Positions 9,569 through 17,731 of a stretch of DNA of 64,000 nucleotides are shown one piece after another. Numbering within the stretch: the first letter of the stretch is position 1; every line of letters starts with the position of its first letter. The stretch is taken from assembly GCA_022825675.1 (NCBI GenBank), contig JAJDWK010000087.1, forward strand, positions 1-64,000, read 5' to 3'. The position numbers were made by a program, and so were the translations under genes. The notes beneath the pieces are model-generated. The model saw only the letters and a program-made list of their open reading frames with translations, did not search any database and was not told the DNA's origin. The DNA comes from Anaerolineae bacterium. GTDB taxonomy: Bacteria > Chloroflexota > Anaerolineae > Aggregatilineales > Phototrophicaceae.

Positions 9569-10018
9569 ATGCGCGTATTATTGCAACGGGTGAGCGCCGG
9601 CTCGGTCGCCGTCAATGGCGAAATTAGGGGCGCGGTCGGGCTGGGATTTGTCGCTTTGGTCGGCGTTACGCATAGCGATGGCACTGCGGAAGCCGACAAA
9701 CTCGCGCGCAAAACGGCGCATCTGCGCGTATTTGAAGATGATGCGGGCAAAATGAACCGCTCGCTGCTGGATGTCGGCGGCGGTGTGCTGGTGATTTCGC
9801 AATTCACGCTCTATGCCGATGCGCGCAAGGGGCGCCGCCCCAGCTATGTAAATGCCGCCGCGCCCGAAGCCGCCGCCCCGCTTGTGCGGCGTTTCGCCGA
9901 GCAGCTGACCGCGGCTGGCGTGACTCTAGTCGAGCAAGGCGTCTTCGGCGCGATGATGGCGGTAGAAATCCACAACGACGGTCCCGTGACCATCATGCTG
10001 GATAGCGAGCGGCTCTAA
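9569..10018 (+). CDS. dtd: D-aminoacyl-tRNA deacylase
   Basis: Hydrolyses D-aminoacyl-tRNAs (and Gly-tRNA(Ala)), preventing D-amino acids from entering translation; cytosolic dimer. The 149-residue length is typical. Both family signatures are present: SQFTL within VLVISQFTLYAD and the cross-subunit Gly-cisPro motif NDGPVT near the C-terminus. The ATG at 9569 starts the conserved MRVLLQRV and has GGAAAG upstream; the longer frame from 9542 overlaps the preceding stop. Last gene of the block that starts at 8682. Confidence 0.96.
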   Translation: MRVLLQRVSAGSVAVNGEIRGAVGLGFVALVGVTHSDGTAEADKLARKTAHLRVFEDDAGKMNRSLLDVGGGVLVISQFTLYADARKGRRPSYVNAAAPEAAAPLVRRFAEQLTAAGVTLVEQGVFGAMMAVEIHNDGPVTIMLDSERL

Positions 10019-10043
10019 GCCATCAGCGGCAAAATTCGGCAAG

Positions 10044-10070
10044 AAAAAGGCGGCTCCATCGAGCCGCCTT
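10044..10070 (-). terminator. Rho-independent terminator after amtB
   Basis: A perfect 10-bp stem (AAGGCGGCTC, 10047-10056, and GAGCCGCCTT, 10061-10070) closes a CATC loop. Read on the minus strand it is followed by TTTTTCTT, so it terminates the ammonium transporter gene. On the plus strand no T-run follows, so dtd would be served less well. Confidence 0.85.
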
Positions 10071-10098
10071 GTGGCTGTTGAAACTGCGTCAATGCGCG

Positions 10099-11544
10099 CT
10101 ATTCGTCATCGCTCTCCCGCAATGGCAGCACATTGGGCCAAACCGAAGCGTGGTGCTCATAAGCGTCAATGCCGATGCGGTCCGCTTCGGGAGCAACATG
10201 CAAAACATCCACCCGGTTGAGCACATAGAACATAATGAAACTGCTGACAGCGACCCAGATGGCGACGCCGACCACGCCAACAACTTGCGCGCCCAAGAGG
10301 TCAAGCCCGCCGCCATCAAGCAAGCTGGTGGTGTAGGTGGCGTCAGCGCCTTCCAGCAATGCCTGGGAGCCGACGATGCCAATCATCAAAGTGCCGAAAG
10401 CGCCGCAAGCGCCATGCACCGAAAATGCGCCAACCGCATCGTCGATTTTCATCGACTCCACAACACCCATCGAAACCACCAAAACCACCCCCGCCAAAGC
10501 GCCGATGATAACCGCGTTAATCGGCGTGACGAAGGCGCAGCCCGCGGTGATGGCGACCAGCCCCGCTAAAGAGCCGTTGAGGATGAAACTGACATTCCAA
10601 TTCTTGGTGAGAAAATAGGTGTGGAACATCGCGCCCAGGGCGCCGGCAGTGGCTGCAAGCGTCGTGTTCACCGCCACCAGCCCCAGCTGATTAAGATCGC
10701 CCGCGCCTAATGTCGAGCCGACATTAAAGCCATACCAGCCAAACCACAATATGAATGTGCCCAGCGAGGCAATCGCCAGGTTGGAGGCTTCTGGCGGGCG
10801 GCCGAAAACGCGCCCAGCGCGCGGACCCAGCATGTATGCGCCCATCAAAGCGACGACGCCGCCCGTCATGTGCACAATCGTGGAACCAGCGAAGTCCAGA
10901 AACCCCTGCTGCGTGAGCCAGCCGCCGCCCCAAGTCCAAAAGACAACTACCGGGTAAATGATTGCGCCCAACAAGGCGCTGTACAGCAGCTTGCCAACAA
11001 AATTGGTGCGCTCCGCCATCGCGCCGGTGGCGATGGTGGCGGCAGCGCCCGCGAAAGCGAATTGGAAGAAGAAGTTGACAAATAGCGCGCCATCGCCGTC
11101 ACCCGCGCCAGTCGCTCCGCCCAAAAACAGCTCGATTTGCGGGAAGAAGCCGCTGCTCTCCGCGCTGCCAAAGGCGATGCCAAAGCCGACAACAAAGAAG
11201 ACAATGCCAGTGACGCAGGCATCCATGAAGTTCTCGGCGAGCGAGTTGACCACCCCCGTTTCACGGATCATGCCGCCTTCCAGCATGGCGAAACCAGCCT
11301 GCATGAAAAAGACCAGGAAGCCCGCCAGCAATATCCAAACATGGTCGAGGTTGTTCTGCACCTCTGCGGCGCTGATCATCGCTTCCACCATCGCCGTTTC
11401 TGCCGCGGCATCATCAGCTGCCGGCGCGTCCTGCGCATTGGAGCTGAAGCCGAAGCTGTATAGGATGACCAAGCCTAAAAATATCGAAAGCAGTCGATAC
11501 AGCAACTTGCGCTTCTTGCCAATTTCTGGTTTGGGCTTGCCCAT
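10099..11544 (-). CDS. amtB: Ammonium transporter (Amt/AmtB)
   Basis: Trimeric inner-membrane channel that imports ammonium. The protein has 481 residues, with a basic N-terminus, a first hydrophobic stretch that may be a cleaved signal, then about eleven membrane helices. The twin pore histidines are visible in IVHMTGGV and FSVHGACGA, and AMLEGGMIR and FNVGSTLGAG are typical of the family. The ATG at 11544 is chosen because GGAGG lies 7 bases upstream; a TTG 15 bases earlier would place that site inside the gene. No glnB/glnK gene lies next to it, although such pairing is common. Confidence 0.96.
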   Translation of the reverse strand: MGKPKPEIGKKRKLLYRLLSIFLGLVILYSFGFSSNAQDAPAADDAAAETAMVEAMISAAEVQNNLDHVWILLAGFLVFFMQAGFAMLEGGMIRETGVVNSLAENFMDACVTGIVFFVVGFGIAFGSAESSGFFPQIELFLGGATGAGDGDGALFVNFFFQFAFAGAAATIATGAMAERTNFVGKLLYSALLGAIIYPVVVFWTWGGGWLTQQGFLDFAGSTIVHMTGGVVALMGAYMLGPRAGRVFGRPPEASNLAIASLGTFILWFGWYGFNVGSTLGAGDLNQLGLVAVNTTLAATAGALGAMFHTYFLTKNWNVSFILNGSLAGLVAITAGCAFVTPINAVIIGALAGVVLVVSMGVVESMKIDDAVGAFSVHGACGAFGTLMIGIVGSQALLEGADATYTTSLLDGGGLDLLGAQVVGVVGVAIWVAVSSFIMFYVLNRVDVLHVAPEADRIGIDAYEHHASVWPNVLPLRESDDE

Positions 11545-11623
11545 CGGTAACCTCCGCAACAGCTAACTGACGCCATGTTTCTTTGACAGGCACAGTATAC
11601 AAAGCCGAAAGCCAAGAAAATCA

Positions 11624-11651
11624 GCGCAATAGTATCCCAATTGCGCGCAAT
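11624..11651. promoter_or_regulatory. Repeated GCGCAAT half-sites upstream of amtB
   Basis: GCGCAAT at 11624-11630, its reverse complement at 11640-11646 and GCGCAAT again at 11645-11651 form two overlapping inverted repeats, the second being the 12-base palindrome ATTGCGCGCAAT. The group lies about 80-110 bases upstream of the amtB start, just upstream of a minus-strand TATACT box (11596-11601). It could be an operator for a nitrogen-responsive regulator, but no known motif is matched. The rest of 11545-11788 holds no gene I can see. Confidence 0.35.
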
Positions 11652-11788
11652 CTATTTGGTTATATGTACCAAAGTCGCTTGGATGTCAGACATACTCAAC
11701 AGTAGCGCCTTGTGAATTGTGCGTAATGCCCACAGTAAATAGCATGTTCCAGGCGGCTGCGCTATGAATTCTGTACAAAGCAAGCAAA

Positions 11789-13435
11789 CTAAGCGAGGGC
11801 TTCGTGTTTCAGCGCTTTGAGTCGCTTCATCACATCGTTAGCGCCGCGCCCGAAAGTATCATAGAGCGTCTGATATTCGGCGAAGAGGCGATCGTATAGT
11901 TTTTGATTAAGCGCGTTGGGCTGGACGACGCCCGCTTTGAGCTTGCCCATCTTCTCGGCGGCGGCATGAATATCGGGATAGAGCGCGCCCGCCACCGCCG
12001 CGTGCATGGCAGCGCCGAGAGCTGGCGCCTGCGCCGAGCCGGACAGCGTAAGCGAGCGCCCGGTGACATCGGCGAAAATCTGGCGGAGCAGGGCATTTTT
12101 CTCGGGCAAGCCGCCAGCCGCCACCAGCTCCCGCACTTCGATGCCTTGCGCCTCAAATGCCTCGATGATTTCGCGCGTGCCATAGGCGGTCGCCTCGATG
12201 AGCGCGCGGTAGATATCGGGTGCGCGGGTGGCGAGCGTCATGCCCAGCATCATGCCCGTCAAATCAACATCGACCAGGGTGCTGCGGTTGCCATTCCACC
12301 AATCCAGCGCGAGTAAACCATGCGCGCCCACCTGCTGCTTGGCGGCTTCCCGCTCCAAATAGCCATGCAATCCCATGCCAGCCGCCCGCGCCGCCTGGTG
12401 ATATGCCGGCGGCACGGCATTGTCGACGAACCAGGCGAAGATATCGCCGACTGCGCTTTGCCCGGCTTCATAGCCGTACAAGCCGGGGATGACGCCGCCT
12501 TTGACGACGCCGCACATGCCATCCACCTCTTTCAGCGTATCGCCAGAGAGGATGTGGCAGCAGGAGGTGCCCATAACCATGACCATGATGCCGCTTTCAG
12601 TCGCTTTGACCGCCGGCGCGGTTACATGGGCGTCCACATTGGCGACGGCAACGGCGATGCCGGGCGGCAGACCCATCAGCGCCGCCATCGCTGGGCTCAG
12701 CTCGCCCGCTTTATCGCCCAGCTCGGCGAATTGGCGGCTCATCTTCTCGTCGACCACATTTTCAAAGGCGGGGTCAAGCGCGTGGAAGTAGTCACGGCTG
12801 GGGAAGACGCCGTCTTGCACCATCGCCTTGTAGCCGGCGGTGCAGGTGTTGCGCGTTTCCACCCCCGTCAGCTGCCAGATGACCCAGTCCGCCGCCTCGA
12901 TAAAGCGGTCGATTTTTGCATAGATATCGGGGCGCTCCTGCAAAATTTGCAGCAATTTGCTGAAGAACCATTCCGAAGATATTTTGCCGCCATAACGCGG
13001 CAGCCAGCTCTCGCCGCGGGCGCGGGCAGTCGCGTTTATTTGGTCGGCTTGCCGCTGCGCCGCGTGATGCTTCCACAGCTTGATGTAGGCATGCGGCTCG
13101 TCTTTGAAGTCCTCCAAAAAACACAGGGGGATGCCATCGGCAGTGGTGGGCATGGGCGAGCTGGCGGTGAAGTCGATGCCGATGCCGCGCACGGCGTCAG
13201 CGTCCACGCCGCTCTGCCGCAAGACGGCGGGCACCGTATGGGCGAAGGTATCGATGTAATCTTGCGGATGCTGCAGCGCCCAATCAGGCGGCAGCCGCCG
13301 CCCCGAGGGCAGCTGGCGGTCCATAACGCCGTGCGGATACTCAAAGACCGCTTCGGCGATTTCCGCGCCGTCCCGCGCGTCTACCAATACCGCGCGCCCG
13401 GATAAAGTGCCAAAATCTAAGCCAATGGTGTACAT
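11789..13435 (-). CDS. araB: FGGY-family carbohydrate kinase, probable ribulokinase
   Basis: ATP-dependent sugar kinase of 548 residues, the length typical of L-ribulokinase (AraB), which phosphorylates L-ribulose in arabinose use. The N-terminus IGLDFGTLSGRAVLVD is the FGGY phosphate-binding motif and GIDFTASSPMP, IMVMGTSCCHIL and AAGGLPEKNALLRQIFAD match the AraB subgroup. The ATG at 13435 has GAGG upstream; 29 extra upstream residues in the open frame are not homologous-looking. No araA, araD or sugar transporter is adjacent, so the assignment to ribulose rests on sequence style alone. Confidence 0.88.
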   Translation of the reverse strand: MYTIGLDFGTLSGRAVLVDARDGAEIAEAVFEYPHGVMDRQLPSGRRLPPDWALQHPQDYIDTFAHTVPAVLRQSGVDADAVRGIGIDFTASSPMPTTADGIPLCFLEDFKDEPHAYIKLWKHHAAQRQADQINATARARGESWLPRYGGKISSEWFFSKLLQILQERPDIYAKIDRFIEAADWVIWQLTGVETRNTCTAGYKAMVQDGVFPSRDYFHALDPAFENVVDEKMSRQFAELGDKAGELSPAMAALMGLPPGIAVAVANVDAHVTAPAVKATESGIMVMVMGTSCCHILSGDTLKEVDGMCGVVKGGVIPGLYGYEAGQSAVGDIFAWFVDNAVPPAYHQAARAAGMGLHGYLEREAAKQQVGAHGLLALDWWNGNRSTLVDVDLTGMMLGMTLATRAPDIYRALIEATAYGTREIIEAFEAQGIEVRELVAAGGLPEKNALLRQIFADVTGRSLTLSGSAQAPALGAAMHAAVAGALYPDIHAAAEKMGKLKAGVVQPNALNQKLYDRLFAEYQTLYDTFGRGANDVMKRLKALKHEALA

Positions 13436-13554
13436 AGCCACCTCAAGCATTGTGATAAGTTCAGCGTATAGTTTCGCGCTTTCACGCTTAAAGCGCAACT
13501 TTTGCGCGGGAAGCCTGGACACCGGCAGGGGCGACCCGCGGTGCCGCCCGTAAG

Positions 13555-14973
13555 TTACGCCTTCCCCGGCGGGACAAGCGGCACGACAAAGCCCTCATCC
13601 AGCCAGGCGCGCAGCTGCCCCGCCTCGGCATCAGCCGCGGGGAAGCCGCCGGGATGCGCCCGCGCCAGCCGCATCAGCGCGGCATCGGCGCGGTACTCGG
13701 CGCGAAAGTCGTGATAGATGCCGCGGCTGCTGGACATGGCGCACCACGGCGCCAGGTGATAGCGAGTCTTGTTATCCAGCAGCGGCACGCGATAGCGCAG
13801 CGGCGGCTTCTTTTGGGCATTCACGATGATATCAGCATAACGCTGCACCATCGCTTCCAGCGAGAAATTGGCTTTGAGATAGGCGAGCGTCGCGGCGGGA
13901 GTGCGGCGGCGCTCGCGTAAAATGGCGTCGGCGATATGCACCGCCGCCTCGATATCGCCATAATCGACGCGCTCGATGTGCTCGTCCGGCAGCAAGTCGC
14001 GATATGCCGCCACCCGCGAGACTATCGCGGGCGTGCCGCAGCCCAGCGACTCGAAGGGGGTATTGCCGAAGGTCTCAACGCAGCTGCCGATGCACAGCGT
14101 CACATCCCCCAGGCTGTAATACTCCGCCAGCAGCGCTTCCGGTATCCAGTCGTGAAAAACAAAAACTTCCTGCAAATCCGCTTCGCGGATTTGCCGCCGC
14201 AAACTGGCATAATAGGCGCGGTTGGCGGGCTCGCTTTCCGCGTCCATCCACAGCGGGACCAAGACCCGCAAATCACGCCAGCCGCGCTGCCGCACCAGGG
14301 CGCGCGCCACTTGCAGCACTTCGCCGATGCCCTTGTGCGGCTCGGGACGGTGGGGGAATAGCAGCAGCGGGCGCGCGGCAACTTCGGGCGGAATCAAGCG
14401 GAAGATGCTGTCCGGCGGGGTATAGCGCAGGACATCCCAGTCAAAGCCGTTATGCACCGTGCGCATGCGCGCGCCCACCGCGGGCGCGAATTGCGCCACC
14501 GCCGCTTCGTAAGAGGCGCGGCAATGCTCGGAAGGCAGTATCCAGGCATCGCCTTGAAAGAGAAATGCCGATTGCAGCGTCTCCGGGTAGATGATGCTGC
14601 GCAGCGATATCACAGTGGGGATGGACTGATAGACATAAGGGAATATCAAGCCGCCATCATGGCTGTAATGCACATCAGCGCGGGATAGCGCCTCGCCGAC
14701 AGCGCGCATGGCGTTGGCGATGTTATACAGCGGCGTGAAATAGGGCTCGGGGAATGGCTGCTTGAAGCGCAGCAGCGGCAAAATCTCGACATTGTCCGCC
14801 CAGTTGAAAGCAGCCTGCGCGCCTTCGCGCCGGGTCGTCAGGATGCTGAGGCGGTGCCCCTGCTCGCCCAGATGCAGGGCGATTTTCTTCAGCTGGGCTT
14901 GGTTGCCGCCAGGGGAGAAATCGGGGAAGAGCGGATTTAGGGAAAAGACGGCGATTCTTTTGCCGGCGCTCAT
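13555..14973 (-). CDS. Glycosyltransferase family 4 protein
   Basis: Retaining GT-B sugar transferase of 472 residues. The N-terminal Rossmann domain begins IAVFSLNPLFPDFSPGG, with a Gly-Gly acceptor loop and the linker HNGFDWDVL. The C-terminal domain has FPHRPEPHKGIGEV (K214) and the family-4 E-x7-E motif in ETFGNTPFE (E300 and E308), which binds the nucleotide sugar. The last 80 residues (after VNAQKKPP) are an extension outside the GT core. No membrane helix. Donor and acceptor are unknown. It lies 119 bases from araB with no sign of a shared operon. Confidence 0.9.
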   Translation of the reverse strand: MSAGKRIAVFSLNPLFPDFSPGGNQAQLKKIALHLGEQGHRLSILTTRREGAQAAFNWADNVEILPLLRFKQPFPEPYFTPLYNIANAMRAVGEALSRADVHYSHDGGLIFPYVYQSIPTVISLRSIIYPETLQSAFLFQGDAWILPSEHCRASYEAAVAQFAPAVGARMRTVHNGFDWDVLRYTPPDSIFRLIPPEVAARPLLLFPHRPEPHKGIGEVLQVARALVRQRGWRDLRVLVPLWMDAESEPANRAYYASLRRQIREADLQEVFVFHDWIPEALLAEYYSLGDVTLCIGSCVETFGNTPFESLGCGTPAIVSRVAAYRDLLPDEHIERVDYGDIEAAVHIADAILRERRRTPAATLAYLKANFSLEAMVQRYADIIVNAQKKPPLRYRVPLLDNKTRYHLAPWCAMSSSRGIYHDFRAEYRADAALMRLARAHPGGFPAADAEAGQLRAWLDEGFVVPLVPPGKA

Positions 14974-15065
14974 GGGCTTGGCTTCTCGACGCTAGCGAGG
15001 GGCTTGCCCGTGAGTGTAACAGCCGCTAAGGCCTGGGCAAAGCGCCCGCCGCGATGGGCTGGCGC

Positions 15066-15797
15066 TCAGTCGCATATCAAAGTGCCGACAGCGCTGTCGC
15101 CATGCAGCGCCTGCAGCAAATCTTTGGGATTCCAAAAGTTCACCACTACGATGGGCATGGCATTCTCTTGGCAGAGGGTGAAGGCAGTGGTGTCCATCAC
15201 CCGCAGCTGCTGGTCGAGCACTTGCTGATAGTTCAGGCGGCGGTAGCGCCGCGCGCTCGGGTTTGTCATCGGGTCGTCAGAATAGACGCCGTCGACTTTG
15301 GTGGCTTTGACGATGACATCAGCGTGAATCTCGCTGGCGCGCAGAGCTGCCGCCGAATCCGTGGTGAAATAGGGGCTGCCGATGCCGCCGGTGAGGATGA
15401 GCACGCGCCCTTTTTCCAGATGGCGGATGGCGCGCAGCCGAATGTAAGGCTCGGCGATGGAGTTCATCTGCACGGCGGTCTGCACGCGGGTGACGATGCC
15501 AAGGCGCTCAATCGCATCTTGCAACAGCAAGCCATTCATCACGGTGGCAATCATGCCCATGTGGTCGGCGGTGCTGCGGTCCATGCCCGATTTCTGGGTG
15601 GCGGCTTCGCCCCGCCACAAGTTGCCGCCGCCGATGACGATGGCGATTTGCATGCCCAAGTCATAGACTTCGCGCACGCGCTGGGCGATGTAGGCGGCTT
15701 GCCGCGGGTCAATGCCAGCGCCATCCGCGCCGCCCAGCGCTTCCCCGCTCAGTTTCAGCAATACGCGCTGGTAAGGCAGCTCCTGCTTTGCCGTCAT
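15066..15797 (-). CDS. pyrH: Uridylate kinase
   Basis: Hexameric UMP kinase (UMP to UDP, pyrimidine nucleotide synthesis), amino-acid-kinase fold, 243 residues. Motifs: LLKLSGEALGG, IVIGGGNLWRG, DHMGMIATVMN and the nucleotide-binding segment VDGVYSDDP. GAGGAG precedes the ATG. It is the third gene of the common rpsB-tsf-pyrH order, but frr, usually next, is not found downstream; a glycosyltransferase follows instead. Confidence 0.97.
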   Translation of the reverse strand: MTAKQELPYQRVLLKLSGEALGGADGAGIDPRQAAYIAQRVREVYDLGMQIAIVIGGGNLWRGEAATQKSGMDRSTADHMGMIATVMNGLLLQDAIERLGIVTRVQTAVQMNSIAEPYIRLRAIRHLEKGRVLILTGGIGSPYFTTDSAAALRASEIHADVIVKATKVDGVYSDDPMTNPSARRYRRLNYQQVLDQQLRVMDTTAFTLCQENAMPIVVVNFWNPKDLLQALHGDSAVGTLICD

Positions 15798-15839
15798 GGA
15801 CGCTCCTCATTGGGTTGCCGGGCTTGGCGCAGCGCAATT

Positions 15840-15866
15840 CACCACAGAGATACACAGGGCGCAGAG
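15840..15866. repeat. CACAGAG-type dispersed repeat
   Basis: CACCACAGAGATACACAGGG followed by CGCAGAG resembles the CACCGAG/CACAGAG repeats at 19441-19545, 29091-29110 and 35188-35374. It lies in the spacer between tsf and pyrH. Such short degenerate repeats are common in intergenic DNA of several phyla; function unknown. Confidence 0.5.
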
Positions 15867-15882
15867 TTTTTCCGTAGGTCTA

Positions 15883-15950
15883 AGGGAATGCTCGTCCGCA
15901 GCATACACATTCCCTAATGACAAGGGATTAGCTTGTGACTAATCCCTTGT
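15883..15950. other. Two adjacent hairpins between tsf and pyrH
   Basis: A 12-bp perfect stem (ACAAGGGATTAG, 15920-15931, and CTAATCCCTTGT, 15939-15950) with a 7-base loop lies next to an 8-bp stem (AGGGAATG, 15883-15890, and CATTCCCT, 15908-15915) with a 17-base loop. Neither is followed by a clear T-run on either strand, so they are not classic terminators. They could attenuate, stabilise or process the rpsB-tsf-pyrH transcript, or be remnants of a small repeat. Confidence 0.6.
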
Positions 15951-16008
15951 TGCATGGTTGGCGCCGCGTCTTCGCTCATGAGCGCGGGAGCGGCATCCCC
16001 GGCTGGCT

Positions 16009-16614
16009 TCAGCCGCTGTCGCCAATCGCCAGGCGCTGAAAGCGGCCGATGTTGATGGTCTCGCCCACTTCGGCGACTGTCTCCTGCACAAATTGCTCGA
16101 TTGTCTTGTCATCGTCCTTGATGAAAGCCTGCTCCAGCAGCACGATTTCTTCGTACCATTTGTTCATGCGCCCTTTTACGATGCGCTCGGCGATATGTTC
16201 CGGCTTGCCTTCGTCCAGGGCGCGCTCCAGCTGCAGTTTCTCTTCCGCCGCCACTTGCGCCGCCGGGACATCCCCGCGCGCGACCACCTGCGGGTTCATA
16301 TTGGCGATGTGCATGGCGATATCTTTGGCGAAGGCTTTGAATTGCTCGGTAGCGGCGACAAAATCCGTCTCGCAATTCACCTCCACAATCACCGCCAGGC
16401 GATTGTCGAAATGCACATAGCTGCCGATGACGCCTTCGTTGGCGGCTCTGCCTTTGCCCTGCAGCTTGATGCCATCTTTGAGCGCCTTTTCCCGCAAGAA
16501 GTCGGCGGCGGCGTCAATATCGCCATTGTGCTTTTCCAGCGCCTTCTTGCAATCCAAAGGACCGGCACCAGTGCGATCGCGTAGTGCTTTTACCTGTTTT
16601 GCGCTAACTGCCAT
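16009..16614 (-). CDS. tsf: Elongation factor Ts
   Basis: Guanine-nucleotide exchange factor for EF-Tu. It has 201 residues, far shorter than the E. coli protein (about 280) and near the Thermus size, with a single core subdomain. The N-terminal UBA-like module holds LRDRTGAGPLDCKKAL and the EF-Tu contact motif TDFVA is seen in NCETDFVAATEQF. The ATG at 16614 is chosen because AGAGG lies just upstream; a longer frame reaching 16722 overlaps rpsB. The gap to rpsB is 19 bases. Confidence 0.96.
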   Translation of the reverse strand: MAVSAKQVKALRDRTGAGPLDCKKALEKHNGDIDAAADFLREKALKDGIKLQGKGRAANEGVIGSYVHFDNRLAVIVEVNCETDFVAATEQFKAFAKDIAMHIANMNPQVVARGDVPAAQVAAEEKLQLERALDEGKPEHIAERIVKGRMNKWYEEIVLLEQAFIKDDDKTIEQFVQETVAEVGETINIGRFQRLAIGDSG

Positions 16615-16633
16615 CTGCCTCTTAGTCTCCATT

Positions 16634-17518
16634 CTAGCGGTTATCTTCGGCTTCGCTGCTCGCGCCTTCTGGCGGTGTTTGCGCCTCGGTGGCGGTGTCT
16701 TCGGCGTCAAAAAGCTTGGCATCGCGCAGCTTCGCCAAGGTCGATTCGCCCAGCAAGTCTTCGTCCGCCAGCTCTTCTTCGTAGGTATCGGCGAAGAATG
16801 TCTCTTCCTCTTCTTCGACGCCGGCGGATTGGCGCAGGTTGTGCCCTTCCATCACGGCGTCCGCTAACGCGCTGATCAAAGTGCGTATCGAGCGCATGGC
16901 GTCATCATTGGCGGGCAGGATGTGGTCAACTGTATCCGGGTTGGCGTTGGTATCCACCAGCGCCAGCACCGGTATCTTGAGAATGTTGGCTTCTTTGACG
17001 GCGGTGTATTCGCGCTCGGCATCGACCACGACGAGCATTTCTGGCACGCGCTTCATCTCGCGGATGCCGCCCAGCCTCAATTGCAGTTTTTCGATTTTGC
17101 GCTGCAATACCAAGCCTTCTTTTTTGGTCAGGCGGTCGAATTCGCCAGCGTCCCGCCGCTGCTCCAACTGCTTGAGGGTGTCGATGCGGCTGCGGATGGT
17201 CTTCCAATTGGTCAGCGTGCCGCCCAGCCAGCGATAGTTGACATAGGGCATGCCACAGCGCCCCGCCTCCCGCTGGATGATTTCCTGCGCTTGCCGCTTG
17301 GTGCCAACAAACAATACCGAGCCGCCATCCGCGACCATCTCGGCAATTTGATCGTGGAAGCGGTTGAGATTCTTGAGCGTAATCTGCAAATCAATGATGT
17401 GAATCCCGTTGCGCTGGGTGAAGATGAACGGTGCCATCTTCGGGTTCCACTTGTTGGTGCGGTGCCCGAAATGCACGCCAGTTTCGAGCAATGTCCGCAT
17501 TCGTACTGCTGAGGGCAT
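16634..17518 (-). CDS. rpsB: 30S ribosomal protein S2
   Basis: Small-subunit protein of 295 residues. The core holds LLETGVHFGHRTNKWNPKM, FVGTKRQAQEII, YRWLGGTLTNW and VPVLALVDTNANPD (as IPVLALVDTNANPDTVD). After about residue 230 comes a 65-residue acidic tail beginning GVEEEEETFFADTYEEEL. The ATG at 17518 has AAGGAG about 8 bases upstream; the frame upstream of it (to 17683) overlaps the promoter and structured leader and is not translated in my reading. Confidence 0.97.
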   Translation of the reverse strand: MPSAVRMRTLLETGVHFGHRTNKWNPKMAPFIFTQRNGIHIIDLQITLKNLNRFHDQIAEMVADGGSVLFVGTKRQAQEIIQREAGRCGMPYVNYRWLGGTLTNWKTIRSRIDTLKQLEQRRDAGEFDRLTKKEGLVLQRKIEKLQLRLGGIREMKRVPEMLVVVDAEREYTAVKEANILKIPVLALVDTNANPDTVDHILPANDDAMRSIRTLISALADAVMEGHNLRQSAGVEEEEETFFADTYEEELADEDLLGESTLAKLRDAKLFDAEDTATEAQTPPEGASSEAEDNR

Positions 17519-17553
17519 AAGAAAACTCCTTGGCTTTTGGTGTTTTGGGCTCG

Positions 17554-17618
17554 CACATCGTTCAGCCTCCGGTGACAATCCGCCACAGGCGGACAACACC
17601 CACCAGAGTCCCGATGTG
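17554..17618 (-). promoter_or_regulatory. Structured leader RNA of rpsB operon
   Basis: Read on the minus strand, three nested helices are visible. P1 is CACATCG (17612-17618) with CGATGTG (17554-17560). P2 is CTCTGGTG (17601-17608) with CACCGGAG (17567-17574). P3 is TCCGCC (17588-17593) with GGCGGA (17579-17584), capped by TGT. Internal loops lie between the helices. A separate hairpin GGCAGCGC-N4-GCGCTGCC (17628-17647) starts the transcript. The structure ends about 35 bases before the rpsB ATG, a position typical of ribosomal-protein leaders that bind their own product (S2 in other bacteria). Binding partner is inferred, not shown. Confidence 0.7.
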
Positions 17619-17654
17619 TGGGATTTTGGCAGCGCCAGCGCGCTGCCGCCGACT

Positions 17655-17683
17655 ATGCTAGCACAGGCGCCGCAGCGGGACAA
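17655..17683 (-). promoter_or_regulatory. rpsB promoter
   Basis: On the minus strand TTGTCC (17678-17683), a 17-base spacer and TGC-TAGCAT (-10 at 17655-17660) form a sigma-70-type promoter. Predicted transcription start is near 17648, right at the first leader hairpin. The -10 context TGCTAGCAT is identical to that of the rpsL promoter. Confidence 0.7.
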
Positions 17684-17731
17684 TATGCGGTTTGCCGCGT
17701 TTGACAGGGGCAGCCGAGCATTCTTTCCGCG

